39,893 nt of DNA from contig CALWBZ010000134.1 in NCBI GenBank assembly GCA_944376225.1, positions 1 through 39,893 on the forward strand. The letters run 5' to 3'. Of the stretch, positions 1 through 7,123 are shown piece after piece. The notes beneath the pieces are model-generated. The model did no database searches. It worked only from the letters and a program-made list of their open reading frames with translations, and was not told the DNA's origin. The stretch's first letter is position 1. Each line of letters begins with the position of its first letter. This stretch comes from an uncultured Clostridia bacterium (lineage in GTDB: Bacteria; Bacillota; Clostridia; Lachnospirales; Bianqueaceae). A program made the translations under genes and the position numbers.

Positions 1-38
1 ACTTCAGATTCATAGGTTTCAAATACTTCAACTGCCAT
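1..38 (-). CDS. Partial gene, N-terminus only, runs off the left edge
   Basis: An ATG at 36-38 on the minus strand follows a good ribosome binding site (AAGGAG, 8-9 bases upstream). It opens a frame reading MAVEVFETYESE before leaving the window. Twelve residues are too few to name the product. It is divergent from the ion-transport operon at 558. The start and binding site are directly visible; function is unknown. Confidence 0.6.
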   Translation of the reverse strand, partial: MAVEVFETYESE

Positions 39-89
39 TAATTTGTTCTCCTTCTATTTACCATTGGTTCTCGGGTATGCCCCGGATGT

Positions 90-145
90 CTTGGCTTTGC
101 ACGCAAAGCCAAGCTTATTCTATCACTTTCCCCCGCAAAATGCAA
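90..145 (-). promoter_or_regulatory. Probable promoter and leader hairpin of the left-edge gene
   Basis: On the minus strand a -35-like TTGCAT (140-145) and a -10-like TAGAAT (117-122) are separated by 17 bases. Downstream is a perfect inverted repeat, CTTGGCTTTGC / GCAAAGCCAAG (90-100 and 103-113), at the predicted transcript start. The hairpin could protect the 5' end of the mRNA or act as an operator. Confidence 0.45.
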
Positions 146-308
146 CAAGATTTACGATTTTTTCTGATTCCTTATAATCCTGTTAACTATGCGGTTTTCC
201 CCCGTTTTCAAAATTCCCCTTTTTACAAATACTATTCTGAAAGTTTACTATGCCTATCTATGAGCCCCTCCTCCTCTCCTTAAGAAATTCCTAAATTTGA
301 TTTCGCTA
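146..308. other. Intergenic stretch with no recognised gene
   Basis: This is the left part of the gap between the edge gene and the permease at 558. It is AT-rich and pyrimidine-rich on the plus strand. A short open frame here has no ribosome binding site and no recognisable product, so nothing is called. Confidence 0.5.
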
Positions 309-337
309 TTCCACATTGAGAGGGGTTGTGATATAAT
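309..337 (+). promoter_or_regulatory. Promoter of the permease-ktrB-ktrA operon
   Basis: A weak -35 (TTCCAC, 309-314) lies 17 bases before a consensus -10 TATAAT (332-337). The -10 is extended by TG one base upstream. Transcription should begin near 344, giving a leader of about 210 bases before the ATG at 558. Confidence 0.55.
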
Positions 338-343
338 AGGCGC

Positions 344-557
344 AGCAGGGCAGGATTCTTGTCTTAGGAAAACACACCGCGTCCTGCTTTACCGCCTATA
401 GGCGGATTATTTCACTCGATTTTAGGAGGTGCTTATTTAGCGCGAAGCCAGCTATCTTTCCGTCGGTTTCCCGAAATCTCACCCGGGATGAAATAATAGG
501 GACAAGTTCCGAATACAATAGGATATCTTAATTCCTATCAGAAAGGAGCTTCTACCG
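344..557 (+). promoter_or_regulatory. Long structured 5' leader, class not recognised
   Basis: The leader contains a stem GCAGGA / TCCTGC (350-355 with 382-387), then a hairpin CCGCC-TATA-GGCGG (392-405), an isolated AGGAGGTG (425-432) with no start codon close behind it, and CCCG/CGGG pairing around 473-487. The true ribosome binding site (GAAAGGAGC) precedes the ATG at 558. Ion-transport operons often have riboswitch leaders, but no known class (ydaO, M-box, yybP) matched by eye. Confidence 0.35.
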
Positions 558-1880
558 ATGACCTTCGCGTTACTTGTATTTCTGATTACATATGTTTCTA
601 TGCTGGCGTTCCCGAAATACCGGCCCCAGATCGCTTTATGCGCCGCGTTTCTTCTGACTGCCGCCGGCGTCTGCGGTCTCTATCCCATGGATTTTGTCTC
701 TGCCGTCACCGCCGTGGATTATAACGTGCTTTTGATGATGGCAGGCACGATGGGGCTGGTAACCCTGTTCGCGGAGAGCCGGATGCCCACGCTTTTGTCC
801 GAAAAACTTCTGACTCACGTTCCCGACGTCCGTTGGGCCGTGACGATTTTGGCGCTGGCGGCCGGCGTCATCAGCGCCTTTGTGGATAACGTGGCCACCG
901 TTCTCATGATGGCCCCCGTGGGGCTTGCAATCGCTCGGAAAATCGGTATTTCTCCTGTTCCCGTCCTGATTGCCATCGCCGTCTCTTCTAATTTACAGGG
1001 CGCCGCTACGCTGGTGGGGGATACCACCAGCATCCTTCTGGGCAGTTTCGCCCAGATGAATTTCCTGGATTTCTTCTGGATGCGAGGAAAGCCGGGCATA
1101 TTCTGGGGAGTCGAACTGGGCGCTCTTGCCGCGGCTTTCGTCCTGTTCTTTCTGTTTCGCGATATGAAGCAGCCCCTTTTTGTCAAAGAAGAGACTCAGG
1201 TTACCGATTTATTTCCCACGATATTGATGGCAGCCGTCGTCCTTCTTTTTATTGTCGTATCCTTCCTGCCGACTCCTCAAGGAGAACCTTGGGCCTTTCT
1301 CTATTCTCTTCGTAACGGTCTCATCTGCTGTCTCCTGTGCGGAATCGGCCTCGTCAGGTCCTGTCTGAAAAACCGAAACAGCCGGGTGGTTCGGCGTGTT
1401 CTCAAGGACCTGGATACGGATACCCTTCTGCTGCTATTCGGTTTATTTATCGTCATCGAAGGCATCCGCCGCGCCGGCGTCATCGACGCCGTGGCGAACT
1501 GGTTTTATCTGGTGGCCGGCAACAATCCTTTCATGCTGTACACGCTGATCGTGTTGATTTCCGTCCTCCTCTCCGCCTTCATCGACAACATCCCCTATGT
1601 GGCCACGATGCTTCCCGTCGTACAGAAGATCGCCCTCCTCATGAACGGAGGCGCGGGCGTCGAGCCCTTCGTCTTTTACTTCGGTCTGCTCACGGGCGCC
1701 ACCCTCGGCGGAAATCTGACGCCGATCGGCGCTTCGGCAAACATCGTGGCGATCGGTATCCTTCGTAAACACGGAGAAACCGTGAGGACTCGCGATTTTC
1801 TCCGCATCGGCGTGCCCTTTACCGTATCCGCCGTTTTATGCGGCTATGCATATATCTGGCTGGTTTGGGGTACTCCATAA
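558..1880 (+). CDS. ArsB/NhaD-superfamily (SLC13-like) ion permease
   Basis: This 440-residue integral membrane protein belongs to the ArsB/SLC13 ion transporter superfamily, which moves anions or exchanges ions for protons. About ten to twelve hydrophobic segments are visible. The two internal halves each carry the family signature: SAFVDNVATVLMMAPV in the first half and SAFIDNIPYVATMLPV in the second, followed by GATLGGNLTPIGASANI near the C-terminus. The start follows GAAAGGAGC. The gene is first in an operon with ktrB- and ktrA-like genes (gaps of 32 and 19 bases). That favours a role in monovalent ion or pH homeostasis, but the substrate cannot be read from sequence; arsenite, citrate, sulfate and Na+/H+ remain open. 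Confidence 0.85.
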   Translation: MTFALLVFLITYVSMLAFPKYRPQIALCAAFLLTAAGVCGLYPMDFVSAVTAVDYNVLLMMAGTMGLVTLFAESRMPTLLSEKLLTHVPDVRWAVTILALAAGVISAFVDNVATVLMMAPVGLAIARKIGISPVPVLIAIAVSSNLQGAATLVGDTTSILLGSFAQMNFLDFFWMRGKPGIFWGVELGALAAAFVLFFLFRDMKQPLFVKEETQVTDLFPTILMAAVVLLFIVVSFLPTPQGEPWAFLYSLRNGLICCLLCGIGLVRSCLKNRNSRVVRRVLKDLDTDTLLLLFGLFIVIEGIRRAGVIDAVANWFYLVAGNNPFMLYTLIVLISVLLSAFIDNIPYVATMLPVVQKIALLMNGGAGVEPFVFYFGLLTGATLGGNLTPIGASANIVAIGILRKHGETVRTRDFLRIGVPFTVSAVLCGYAYIWLVWGTP

Positions 1881-1912
1881 GTTTGTCATATTATTTTTAC
1901 TGAGGTGCTATC

Positions 1913-3211
1913 ATGTTTAATCTGATTAAGCGGCAATCTCCGGGACGTATTATCGCCCTGGGGTTCGCCCTGATCATTCTAATCGGATCCTTACTGCTGA
2001 TGCTGCCCTGCAGCGTCAGAGAGGGCGTAACCGTACATTATATCGACGCCCTCTACACATCGACCAGCGCGGTCTGTGTGACGGGTCTGATCGCGATCGA
2101 CGTGGGAGATACTTTCACGCCCCTGGGACAGTTTTTCCTGGGAATGCTGATCCAGATCGGCGGTCTGGGCGTTACCTCCGTGGGCGCCGGCGTCATTCTC
2201 ATGATCGGCAAGAAGATCAACCTAAAGGGACGCAACCTGATCCGAGAGGCTTCCAACCTGGATTCCGGCAAGGGAATCGTCCGTTTCCTAAAAAGCGTTC
2301 TCTTTACTACTTTTCTGTTTGAGTTGATCGGCGCGGTCTTGAGTTTTATCGTATTCGCTCAGGATTATCCCTTCTGGCACGCGTTGGGCATCAGCCTCTT
2401 TCACTCTGTCGCCGCGTTTAATAATTCCGGGTTCGATATCCTGGGCAATTATCAGAATCTGATCCCCTATCAGAGCGACGTCCTGCTGAACCTGGTGACT
2501 TGTGCCCTGATCTTCTTTGGCGGTATCGGTTTCTTTGTCATCCGGGAGTTGTGGGCCAAGCGGTGCCGTTGGTCGAAGCTGTCCATGCATGCCAAAGTCG
2601 TTTTGTCCGTCAGTCTGGTTCTGATTGTGGTCGGTACCCTCCTCCTGAAACTTACGGAGGACGTGACTTGGCTAGGCGCCTTCTTCCAGAGCGTCTCCGC
2701 CCGTACCGCGGGATTTTCCACATATCCTTTAGGCAAATTTTCAAACGCCGGTCTTTTGGTCATGACCGTGCTCATGTTTATCGGCGCTTCTCCCGGTTCC
2801 ACGGGAGGTGGTATCAAGACGAGCACGTTTTTCGTCATTCTTCAGGGAATCAAATCCGCGGCGACGAATCAGTCCGAGCGCGCCTTCCACTACGCCATTC
2901 CTCTGGGAACTTTTCGCAAGGCGGTGGTGATCACGCTCCTATCTCTCGCCGTGGTGATCTTGGGCACTTTCTTCATGCTAATCATGGAGCCGGAGGTTAC
3001 GCTTGGCGCCGCGCTCTTTGAAATCACCAGCGCCTTCGGCACCGTGGGACTGTCTACGGGAATCACGCCGGATCTGTGCGTAGGCAGCAAACTGCTCTCG
3101 ATCTTGATTATGTATATCGGACGACTGGGTCCCTTAACGATCGCCTCCCTCTGGTATTTTAACAAGGGAGAACGGACACGCTATCCGGACGGGAACATCG
3201 CTATCGGATAA
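1913..3211 (+). CDS. ktrB: TrkH/KtrB-type potassium uptake channel subunit
   Basis: The 432-residue protein is the membrane subunit of a Ktr/Trk K+ uptake system. Four M1-P-M2 repeats are visible. Their pore loops are TSTSAVCVTGL, SVAAFNNSGFD, SVSARTAGFST and TSAFGTVGLSTG, each with the filter glycine that defines the family. The glycine-rich segment GASPGSTGGGIKTST in the third repeat matches the intramembrane gate loop. The length is normal for KtrB and shorter than proteobacterial TrkH. The gene sits between the permease and the RCK-domain subunit, as expected for a KtrAB pair. Its start has a GAGGTG ribosome binding site. Confidence 0.93.
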   Translation: MFNLIKRQSPGRIIALGFALIILIGSLLLMLPCSVREGVTVHYIDALYTSTSAVCVTGLIAIDVGDTFTPLGQFFLGMLIQIGGLGVTSVGAGVILMIGKKINLKGRNLIREASNLDSGKGIVRFLKSVLFTTFLFELIGAVLSFIVFAQDYPFWHALGISLFHSVAAFNNSGFDILGNYQNLIPYQSDVLLNLVTCALIFFGGIGFFVIRELWAKRCRWSKLSMHAKVVLSVSLVLIVVGTLLLKLTEDVTWLGAFFQSVSARTAGFSTYPLGKFSNAGLLVMTVLMFIGASPGSTGGGIKTSTFFVILQGIKSAATNQSERAFHYAIPLGTFRKAVVITLLSLAVVILGTFFMLIMEPEVTLGAALFEITSAFGTVGLSTGITPDLCVGSKLLSILIMYIGRLGPLTIASLWYFNKGERTRYPDGNIAIG

Positions 3212-3230
3212 TGGATGAGGAGGATAAATT

Positions 3231-3914
3231 ATGTTACTGCAGAAAAAGAAAGAACAAACCACTTACGGCATTATCGGCCTGGGTCGTTTTGGACACGCCT
3301 TGGCCGTAGAGCTGGCCAATTCCGGCGCGGAGCTTCTGGTCATCGACAAGGATGAAGAGAAGGTGAGGGAGCTACGTGAATATACGGAAAACGCCATTAT
3401 CATCAATACACTGGACAAAAATACGCTGGCGGACGCGGGAATCCAAAACTGCGACGTGGTGGTCGTCTGCATCGGCGAACACTTGGACTCCTCCATCCTC
3501 ACCACCTTGAATGTGGTAGGCCTGGGCGTTCCCAAGGTCATTGCCAAAGCCACCAGCCTGGAGCACGGGGAGATTCTCAAAAAACTCGGCGCCGAGGTCG
3601 TCTATCCCGAGCACGATATGGCGATTCGCTTGGCTCACCGTCTGGAAACTTCTAAGATGCTGGATTACGTACAGCTGAGCGAACGTCTCAATATCTCTAA
3701 GTTTCTGATCCCCAGACAGGCCGTGGGCAAAACCGTGCTGGATCTGAACCTGCGATCCCGTTTTGGCCTCAATATCATCGCCATCGAGAAGACGAGCCGT
3801 CAATTAATCGATAACATCACGCCCCAATATCGTTTTGAGCACAACGATATCTTGTATCTGGCCGGCGATAAAAAAGGCCTGAATAAACTTTCCGAATGGG
3901 CGGAAACGGACTGA
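3231..3914 (+). CDS. ktrA: KtrA/TrkA-type RCK gating subunit
   Basis: This 227-residue cytosolic protein gates the KtrB channel. It has an N-terminal RCK_N Rossmann domain with the nucleotide motif GLGRFG (about residues 17-22) and the acidic residue IDKD at the end of beta-2. A C-terminal RCK_C domain spans about residues 140-225. KtrA proteins bind ATP/ADP or NAD(H) in the first domain and often c-di-AMP in the second; that is family knowledge. It lies 19 bases after ktrB with GGAGGA before the ATG, and is the last gene before the terminator. Confidence 0.92.
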   Translation: MLLQKKKEQTTYGIIGLGRFGHALAVELANSGAELLVIDKDEEKVRELREYTENAIIINTLDKNTLADAGIQNCDVVVVCIGEHLDSSILTTLNVVGLGVPKVIAKATSLEHGEILKKLGAEVVYPEHDMAIRLAHRLETSKMLDYVQLSERLNISKFLIPRQAVGKTVLDLNLRSRFGLNIIAIEKTSRQLIDNITPQYRFEHNDILYLAGDKKGLNKLSEWAETD

Positions 3915-3917
3915 ATC

Positions 3918-3957
3918 AAAAAAAGGATCCCTGTCAGCATAGGGGTCCTTTTCTTAT
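3918..3957. terminator. Bidirectional terminator between ktrA and thiT
   Basis: The stem AAAGGATCCCT / AGGGGTCCTTT (3922-3932 and 3941-3951, one G-T wobble) has an 8-base loop. T-runs are present on both strands: TTTTCTT rightward and seven T's leftward. It can stop both the ktrA transcript and the convergent thiT transcript. Confidence 0.85.
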
Positions 3958-3959
3958 AT

Positions 3960-4601
3960 TTATTGTGCCTGGGCGATCGTCTTCACCCGTTCAATGGTCT
4001 TTTTCACCGCGGGAACGACCATGAAGACCACCGCGGTCAGAAGGGCTTCTCCGCCCATATAAGCGATGTTATAGCCTATGGAATAGATGACGGGATCCAT
4101 GTCTCCCGCGTATTCCGCGAAGAAGATCACGCCCGACAACACGGACATGATAAGTCGGCCGAAAACGCCCAGAATATAGCCCGCCAAAAGCCCGTCCGGA
4201 CGCTTATTGAGGAACCCGGAAAGTCCTAACATACCGAAGGCCAGCGGATAATCGATGAGAAGCTGCGCGGGATGGATCACATAAGGTCCAAGGATCAACT
4301 GGATCAATCCGTATGCCATGCCGCACAGGATTCCCTGGGCAGGTCCGTAAAAATAGCCGATCAGCGTGATGGCAAACATGCTGAAGAGGGTGATGGATCC
4401 TCCCTGGGGCATCTCCACGATCTTTAAGAAGCTCAGCACCGTGGCCAACGCCACCGCCGCCGCGGAGAACACCAACATCCTTGTGGCCTGCCTGCGGTTT
4501 TTATTCTTCCCGCTGAGTATGCCGATTCCGATCAGGATCAGCACGATCGCTACCGCCGCCGTAATCACCTGGCCATACCAGGCTTCAAAAAATTCTTGCA
4601 T
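3960..4601 (-). CDS. thiT: Energy-coupling factor thiamine transporter S-component ThiT
   Basis: The 213-residue hydrophobic protein is the substrate-binding subunit of an ECF-type thiamine importer; the ATPases and EcfT are encoded elsewhere. About six membrane segments are visible. The region from about residue 70 to 100 (GYFYGPAQGILCGMAYGLIQLILGPYVIHPAQLLIDYPLAF when read on) matches the conserved ThiT thiamine-binding loop. The assignment is strongly supported by the TPP riboswitch directly upstream. The ATG at 4601 is chosen because AAAGGAGG lies 8 bases before it; longer frames would run into the riboswitch platform. Confidence 0.92.
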   Translation of the reverse strand: MQEFFEAWYGQVITAAVAIVLILIGIGILSGKNKNRRQATRMLVFSAAAVALATVLSFLKIVEMPQGGSITLFSMFAITLIGYFYGPAQGILCGMAYGLIQLILGPYVIHPAQLLIDYPLAFGMLGLSGFLNKRPDGLLAGYILGVFGRLIMSVLSGVIFFAEYAGDMDPVIYSIGYNIAYMGGEALLTAVVFMVVPAVKKTIERVKTIAQAQ

Positions 4602-4607
4602 CAAAAT

Positions 4608-4640
4608 ATCCTCCTTTATTAAGGAGGAGAATAGGACTAC
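4608..4640 (-). promoter_or_regulatory. Ribosome-binding-site hairpin, likely riboswitch expression platform
   Basis: On the minus strand the sequence CCTCCTTAATAAAGGAGG (4610-4627) is an inverted repeat whose right arm is the thiT ribosome binding site. Just upstream is a second small hairpin, GGACT-GGGGT-AGTCC. Folding would hide the ribosome binding site, giving translational control by the TPP aptamer upstream. The repeat is seen directly; the switching role is inferred. Confidence 0.6.
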
Positions 4641-4661
4641 CCCAGTCCACGCTGACAATGG

Positions 4662-4757
4662 ACATTCGCTTCCCTACGCCGGCATGAACCGGATCAGGTA
4701 CAAAGGGTCAGTACAGGTTGCCCTGTATACTTTCTCAGTCCGCAGACTCCCCCAGCA
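4662..4757 (-). ncRNA. TPP riboswitch (THI element)
   Basis: Read on the minus strand, the conserved blocks occur in order: GGGGGAGTCTGCGGACTGAG, then ACCTGATCCGGTTCATGCCG, then GCGTAGGGAA. These are the hallmark P2/P3 CTGAGA and P4/P5 CTGATC...GCGTAGGGAA elements of the thiamine pyrophosphate aptamer. It lies upstream of thiT, a standard member of the TPP regulon. Binding of TPP is expected to reduce thiT expression. Confidence 0.95.
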
Positions 4758-4768
4758 ATACGGCTCCT

Positions 4769-4797
4769 ATTATATACCTTCTGTCGAACCCTGTCAA
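4769..4797 (-). promoter_or_regulatory. Promoter of the TPP riboswitch-thiT transcript
   Basis: A consensus TTGACA (4792-4797) and TATAAT (4769-4774) are separated by 17 bases on the minus strand. The start point is predicted just before the aptamer. This shows thiT is not simply read through from the redox genes upstream. Confidence 0.85.
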
Positions 4798-4868
4798 CAT
4801 TTCCAGGAAGAGTTCGCGAGACTCCTTAGTTCCCTTCGCTAAACATCCTCCGGCAAAATATGCTCTTT

Positions 4869-5738
4869 TTATTCTTTCTTCCCTGCCTTTTCGGAAAGAT
4901 ATTGAATCACGCTATGGGCGGCAATGTTTCCCTCTCCCACCGCCTTGGCGATTTGATAGGGCGCTCCGGTACAGTCGCCGCAAGCAAAACAGCCTGAAAT
5001 ATTGGTTGCCATGGTTCGATCTACGGGAATCAAACCATTTTCCACCGTTAAGCTTGGCAATAACGTGGTGGGGGCGATAGAAGAACGCATGCAGAATAGG
5101 GCGTCCACCGGCAGTTCCTCACCGGAGGTCAAAGTCAAGGACGCAATCTTCTCAATGCCATTGATAGCAGAAATCTTATTGGGAACGATTTCCACATTGT
5201 CCTTTTTAATCGCGCAATCCTTGTAATAAGGAAATAAGTACACCTTTTGAGCCAGCTCTGCCAAATAGATCACTTCATGCTCAAAACGTTTGTCGGCGCA
5301 TACAACGGCAATGGTCTTGCCCTTATAAAGAAAACCATCGCAGGTGGCGCAATAACTCACCCCCCTGCCCACCAACTCCTGTTCTCCGGGAATGATCTGG
5401 GACGACACCACCCCCATGGCCAAAATCAAAGACCTGGCCCGAAACATTTGGTTTTCCGCTAAGAAAGAGAAACCGCTTCTCTTAGAGTACATAATCTGAC
5501 TGACCATCTTATCTTCGATGACGAGGCCCATCCTCCGGGCATGTTCCTGAAAATGGCTGGTCATCTCCGGGCCGGTCATCATGGGAAGGCCGGGATAATT
5601 CGCAATCTTTTCCGATCTGGTCACCTTGGCGGACATCTCCTTGCTTCCAAACCAAATGATATTCTTTTCATGCAGTTTCAGATTAATGGCTGCAGAAAGA
5701 CCAGCGGGACCGGTTCCAATGATCGCGCAATCATACAT
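4869..5738 (-). CDS. Thioredoxin-reductase-like flavoprotein without canonical NADPH motifs
   Basis: This 289-residue protein has the fold of low-Mr thioredoxin reductase. The FAD-binding GTGPAGLSAA is at about residues 8-17, the redox-active CATC at 130-133, and the C-terminal FAD motif FACGDCTG near residue 263. The NADPH domain is unusual. Where the family has GGGxxA there is VVCADKRFEHE, and the HRRxxxR that holds the 2'-phosphate is replaced by LFPYYKD. Ferredoxin-dependent flavin thioredoxin reductases (FFTR) of clostridia also lack these motifs, so ferredoxin may be the donor. The ATG at 5738 has AAAGGAG 8 bases upstream; an earlier GTG overlaps that site. It is the last gene of the chaperone-thioredoxin cluster. 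Confidence 0.85.
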   Translation of the reverse strand: MYDCAIIGTGPAGLSAAINLKLHEKNIIWFGSKEMSAKVTRSEKIANYPGLPMMTGPEMTSHFQEHARRMGLVIEDKMVSQIMYSKRSGFSFLAENQMFRARSLILAMGVVSSQIIPGEQELVGRGVSYCATCDGFLYKGKTIAVVCADKRFEHEVIYLAELAQKVYLFPYYKDCAIKKDNVEIVPNKISAINGIEKIASLTLTSGEELPVDALFCMRSSIAPTTLLPSLTVENGLIPVDRTMATNISGCFACGDCTGAPYQIAKAVGEGNIAAHSVIQYLSEKAGKKE

Positions 5739-5765
5739 AACGATCACTCCTTTCGTAAAAATGGT

Positions 5766-5804
5766 AAACAGCGCTTTGACAAAATGCCCGCCAAAGCGCT
5801 GTTT
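5766..5804. repeat. Perfect 13-bp inverted repeat between the thioredoxin and reductase genes
   Basis: AAACAGCGCTTTG (5766-5778) pairs perfectly with CAAAGCGCTGTTT (5792-5804) around a 13-base loop. In the operon direction (minus) it is followed by ACCATTTTTACG, so it is a weak terminator at best. It may be an mRNA processing or stabilising stem that sets different levels for the two genes. Confidence 0.7.
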
Positions 5805-5812
5805 TTGCCGTC

Positions 5813-6130
5813 TTATTCGTAAAGCAGCGCGGCAATATACTCTTCGATCATTTCCTTGGGAAGGACGCCCACCGTACGTTCCACAACTTCGCCATCTCGC
5901 ATAAAAAGCAGAGTTGGAATGCTGTAGATGCTGTATTCCCGGGTAATCTCCGGATTATGCTCGGTGTTCAGCTTGACAAAGTTCAGATAATCCATTTTTG
6001 TGGATATTTCCTCAAAAATAGGGGTCAAAATACGGCAAGGATTGCAATGATCTCCATAGCAATCCACCACGGACACTCCCTTGGCTACAATATCATGAAA
6101 GTTTTTGTCATTCGCGTCAATGTAAGCCAT
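5813..6130 (-). CDS. Thioredoxin-family protein with HCNPC active site
   Basis: The 105-residue protein has the thioredoxin fold, with the active site CxxC at C29/C32 in the context GDHCNPCR rather than the usual WCGPCK. The loop with cis-proline (SIPTLLFM) near residue 77 is intact. An extra cysteine, C24, lies five residues before the CxxC. Its ATG overlaps the stop codon of the trigger-factor-like gene by one base (TAATG), and its ribosome binding site AAGGAGG lies inside that gene, so the two are translationally coupled. It is probably the partner of the downstream flavoprotein reductase. The missing Trp suggests specialised rather than housekeeping use. Confidence 0.9.
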   Translation of the reverse strand: MAYIDANDKNFHDIVAKGVSVVDCYGDHCNPCRILTPIFEEISTKMDYLNFVKLNTEHNPEITREYSIYSIPTLLFMRDGEVVERTVGVLPKEMIEEYIAALLYE

Positions 6131-7122
6131 TATACTACCTCCTTCAATTTGGACATGGCGTTTGCCTTAAGAATTTCTTTGGTACACTCTAAATAAACCA
6201 CTTCCATGAAATACGTCATGTTCACCTTGGCCATAACACCTTCATAATCGCTGTAGTCTATATCGAAAAGTGTTACGGATTCCACAATGCGCGCGGCCGT
6301 TTCCTCCGGCCCGTAGTGAATGCCTCCGGCATTCGCGATACCGATTTGAGCAATGTAGCCTCGGAACTGCTCCAGATTATCCTGGATTCGCTCGTTAAGC
6401 TCCGCGTTATACTTTTCAGAGTCTTCAGCCGTGACGGAACGATCCATCTCCATCCATAGTTTAGCACGGTCAATTGCCCACTGCTGCTTTTCTTGCTCGT
6501 CTTCGTAGATTTCAGCCTTTTCTAGGAAATTCTGGAAAAACCAGGCGGCAATCTTCTCAGACAGGGCCTCTTTTTTCTTCTCTTCAATCTCCTTACGGCA
6601 CCAATCCCGATACGCCTCTACCGTGGCAACTCCTTTCAATCCTTCGGTTTGCACCAAAGCATCGTTGACGACGGTATTGCTCTGACGGCTGATTTCCTCT
6701 ATCACAAGCTTTACCTTTTCCTCTCCAATCTCTGTATCAAAAGGAACTCCGACGCAGACCCCCAACACATCTTTCTCGGCCCGCTCGGCGCCGGGAAGCT
6801 CCAGCCCAGGATAGAGCAAGATTGGACGGTCGTGATACTTACCGTCGCTCAGGCACTTGCACTTGACACTATCCCCTTCGGCAACGGCTTCCGGATGCTC
6901 TACAATGAGGTGCTTAAGGCGCAGCTTCTCCACCATGGAATCGATTTCGTCTTCGATGACGGTGATAGTGGACAATTCCTCCGGCAGCTCATCTGCCATA
7001 TAATCATAGAACTTCGTTACACGAGAATTTAGATCATACTTATGGTTTGCTATAATATCTGTATGAAGCAGCCGTTGATAAAGAACAAGGGCTTCGCTGC
7101 TCATCTGATCGGGAGTTAACAT
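6130..7122 (-). CDS. Trigger-factor-like protein lacking the ribosome-binding domain
   Basis: The 330-residue product resembles the middle and C-terminal parts of trigger factor. Residues about 95-140 look like a degenerate FKBP/PPIase core (EGDSVKCKC...GVPFDTEIGEEKVKLVIEEI). Residues about 150-330 look like the helical chaperone arms (GVATVEAYRDWCRKEIEEKK and following helices). The N-terminal ribosome-docking motif GFRxGxxP is not seen. It is more likely a dedicated chaperone for a specific client than the housekeeping trigger factor. The ATG at 7122 has AGAGGTG 7 bases upstream; a GTG at 7131 lies in that binding site and is rejected. It follows the second ABC gene by one base. Function is inferred from fold resemblance only. 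Confidence 0.7.
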   Translation of the reverse strand: MLTPDQMSSEALVLYQRLLHTDIIANHKYDLNSRVTKFYDYMADELPEELSTITVIEDEIDSMVEKLRLKHLIVEHPEAVAEGDSVKCKCLSDGKYHDRPILLYPGLELPGAERAEKDVLGVCVGVPFDTEIGEEKVKLVIEEISRQSNTVVNDALVQTEGLKGVATVEAYRDWCRKEIEEKKKEALSEKIAAWFFQNFLEKAEIYEDEQEKQQWAIDRAKLWMEMDRSVTAEDSEKYNAELNERIQDNLEQFRGYIAQIGIANAGGIHYGPEETAARIVESVTLFDIDYSDYEGVMAKVNMTYFMEVVYLECTKEILKANAMSKLKEVV

Positions 7123-7123
7123 A

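Noticed and set aside
344-557. A ydaO-type (c-di-AMP) riboswitch before the K+ transport operon
   Set aside because: The expected conserved blocks of that class could not be found in order; only simple stems are visible.
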